Below, one piece after another: positions 4,934 through 5,008 of a stretch of 5,008 nucleotides of DNA. The stretch spans positions 1-5,008 of the forward strand of contig JAUWJJ010000118.1 in the NCBI GenBank assembly GCA_030607765.1. Reading direction: 5' to 3'. Made by a program: the position numbers and the translations under genes. This DNA comes from Candidatus Aerophobota bacterium (lineage in GTDB: Bacteria > Aerophobota > Aerophobia > Aerophobales > B3-G15). The notes under the pieces were generated by a model, which saw only the letters and a program-made list of their open reading frames with translations, was not told the origin of the DNA and did not search any database. Every line of letters starts with the position of its first letter. The stretch's first letter is position 1.

Positions 4934-5008
4934 TATATCTGGAGTTCTATCCTCTTTACTTTTTCTTCCATAGTGGAATGCTTATCTTGGCGATCATCTA
5001 TTTTTATA
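4933..5008 (-). CDS. C-terminal end of an upstream gene (partial, hypothetical)
   Basis: From the window edge a minus-strand frame reads 24 codons, IKIDDRQDKHSTMEEKVKRI and then ELQI, followed by TAA whose last base is the A of the MFS start codon. The peptide is charged, with a helix-forming end. The TAATG overlap and the missing ribosome site of the MFS gene fit a real upstream gene with coupled translation. The fragment is too short to identify, and the openness over 24 codons could be chance. Confidence -1.
   Translation of the reverse strand, partial: IKIDDRQDKHSTMEEKVKRIELQI

Noticed and set aside
1..5008. CRISPR array, toxin-antitoxin pair, phage genes or retroelement
   Set aside because: No regularly spaced repeats, small paired ORFs, structural phage genes or reverse transcriptase motifs were seen on either strand.

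Overview
This 5,008-base, AT-rich window reads as ordinary bacterial chromosome with one mobile-element scar. All intact genes lie on the minus strand. The substrate-binding protein has a signal-peptidase-I leader without a lipobox cysteine, which suggests a periplasm and so a diderm bacterium. Strong AGGAGG ribosome sites, a TTG start and a genome-encoded tRNA CCA end confirm a bacterium. The gene styles (LsrB/RhaS-like binding protein, stand-alone J-domain protein, COG0731-like radical SAM protein) fit an uncultured anaerobic or thermophilic lineage such as Atribacterota, but that is a low-confidence guess.

Layout from low to high coordinates. Positions 1-134 hold the N-terminus of a sugar-type ABC ATPase; its reading frame meets a stop inside the Walker A motif, next to the window edge. 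A strong hairpin (155-189) separates it from the upstream gene for a periplasmic sugar/AI-2-type binding protein (206-1216, TTG start). The space upstream of that gene (1217-1496) holds an orphan perfect Shine-Dalgarno with a three-codon ORF and, on the plus strand, the decayed C-terminal tail of a large serine recombinase. That tail runs into the 3' end of a tRNA-Arg(UCU) gene (1497-1573, minus), the classic picture of an element once integrated at a tRNA. The tRNA has its own candidate promoter.

Beyond it lies a minus-strand cluster read in the order MFS transporter (3692-4933), class I SAM methyltransferase (2912-3541), J-domain co-chaperone (best start 2901), radical SAM protein (1624-2541). 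The methyltransferase and J-domain genes are tightly coupled. A perfect 12-bp hairpin sits just before the radical SAM start. A candidate promoter lies in front of the methyltransferase. The tail of one more upstream reading frame overlaps the MFS start as TAATG.

Functionally there are two units: a sugar (or AI-2-like) ABC uptake operon whose ATPase appears damaged at the window edge, and a housekeeping or accessory cluster without an obvious shared pathway. I see no CRISPR array, toxin-antitoxin pair, phage structural gene or clearly new system. The most notable observations are the recombinase relic at the tRNA, the Walker A lesions, the hairpin that may gate radical SAM translation, and the altered ligand residues of the binding protein.
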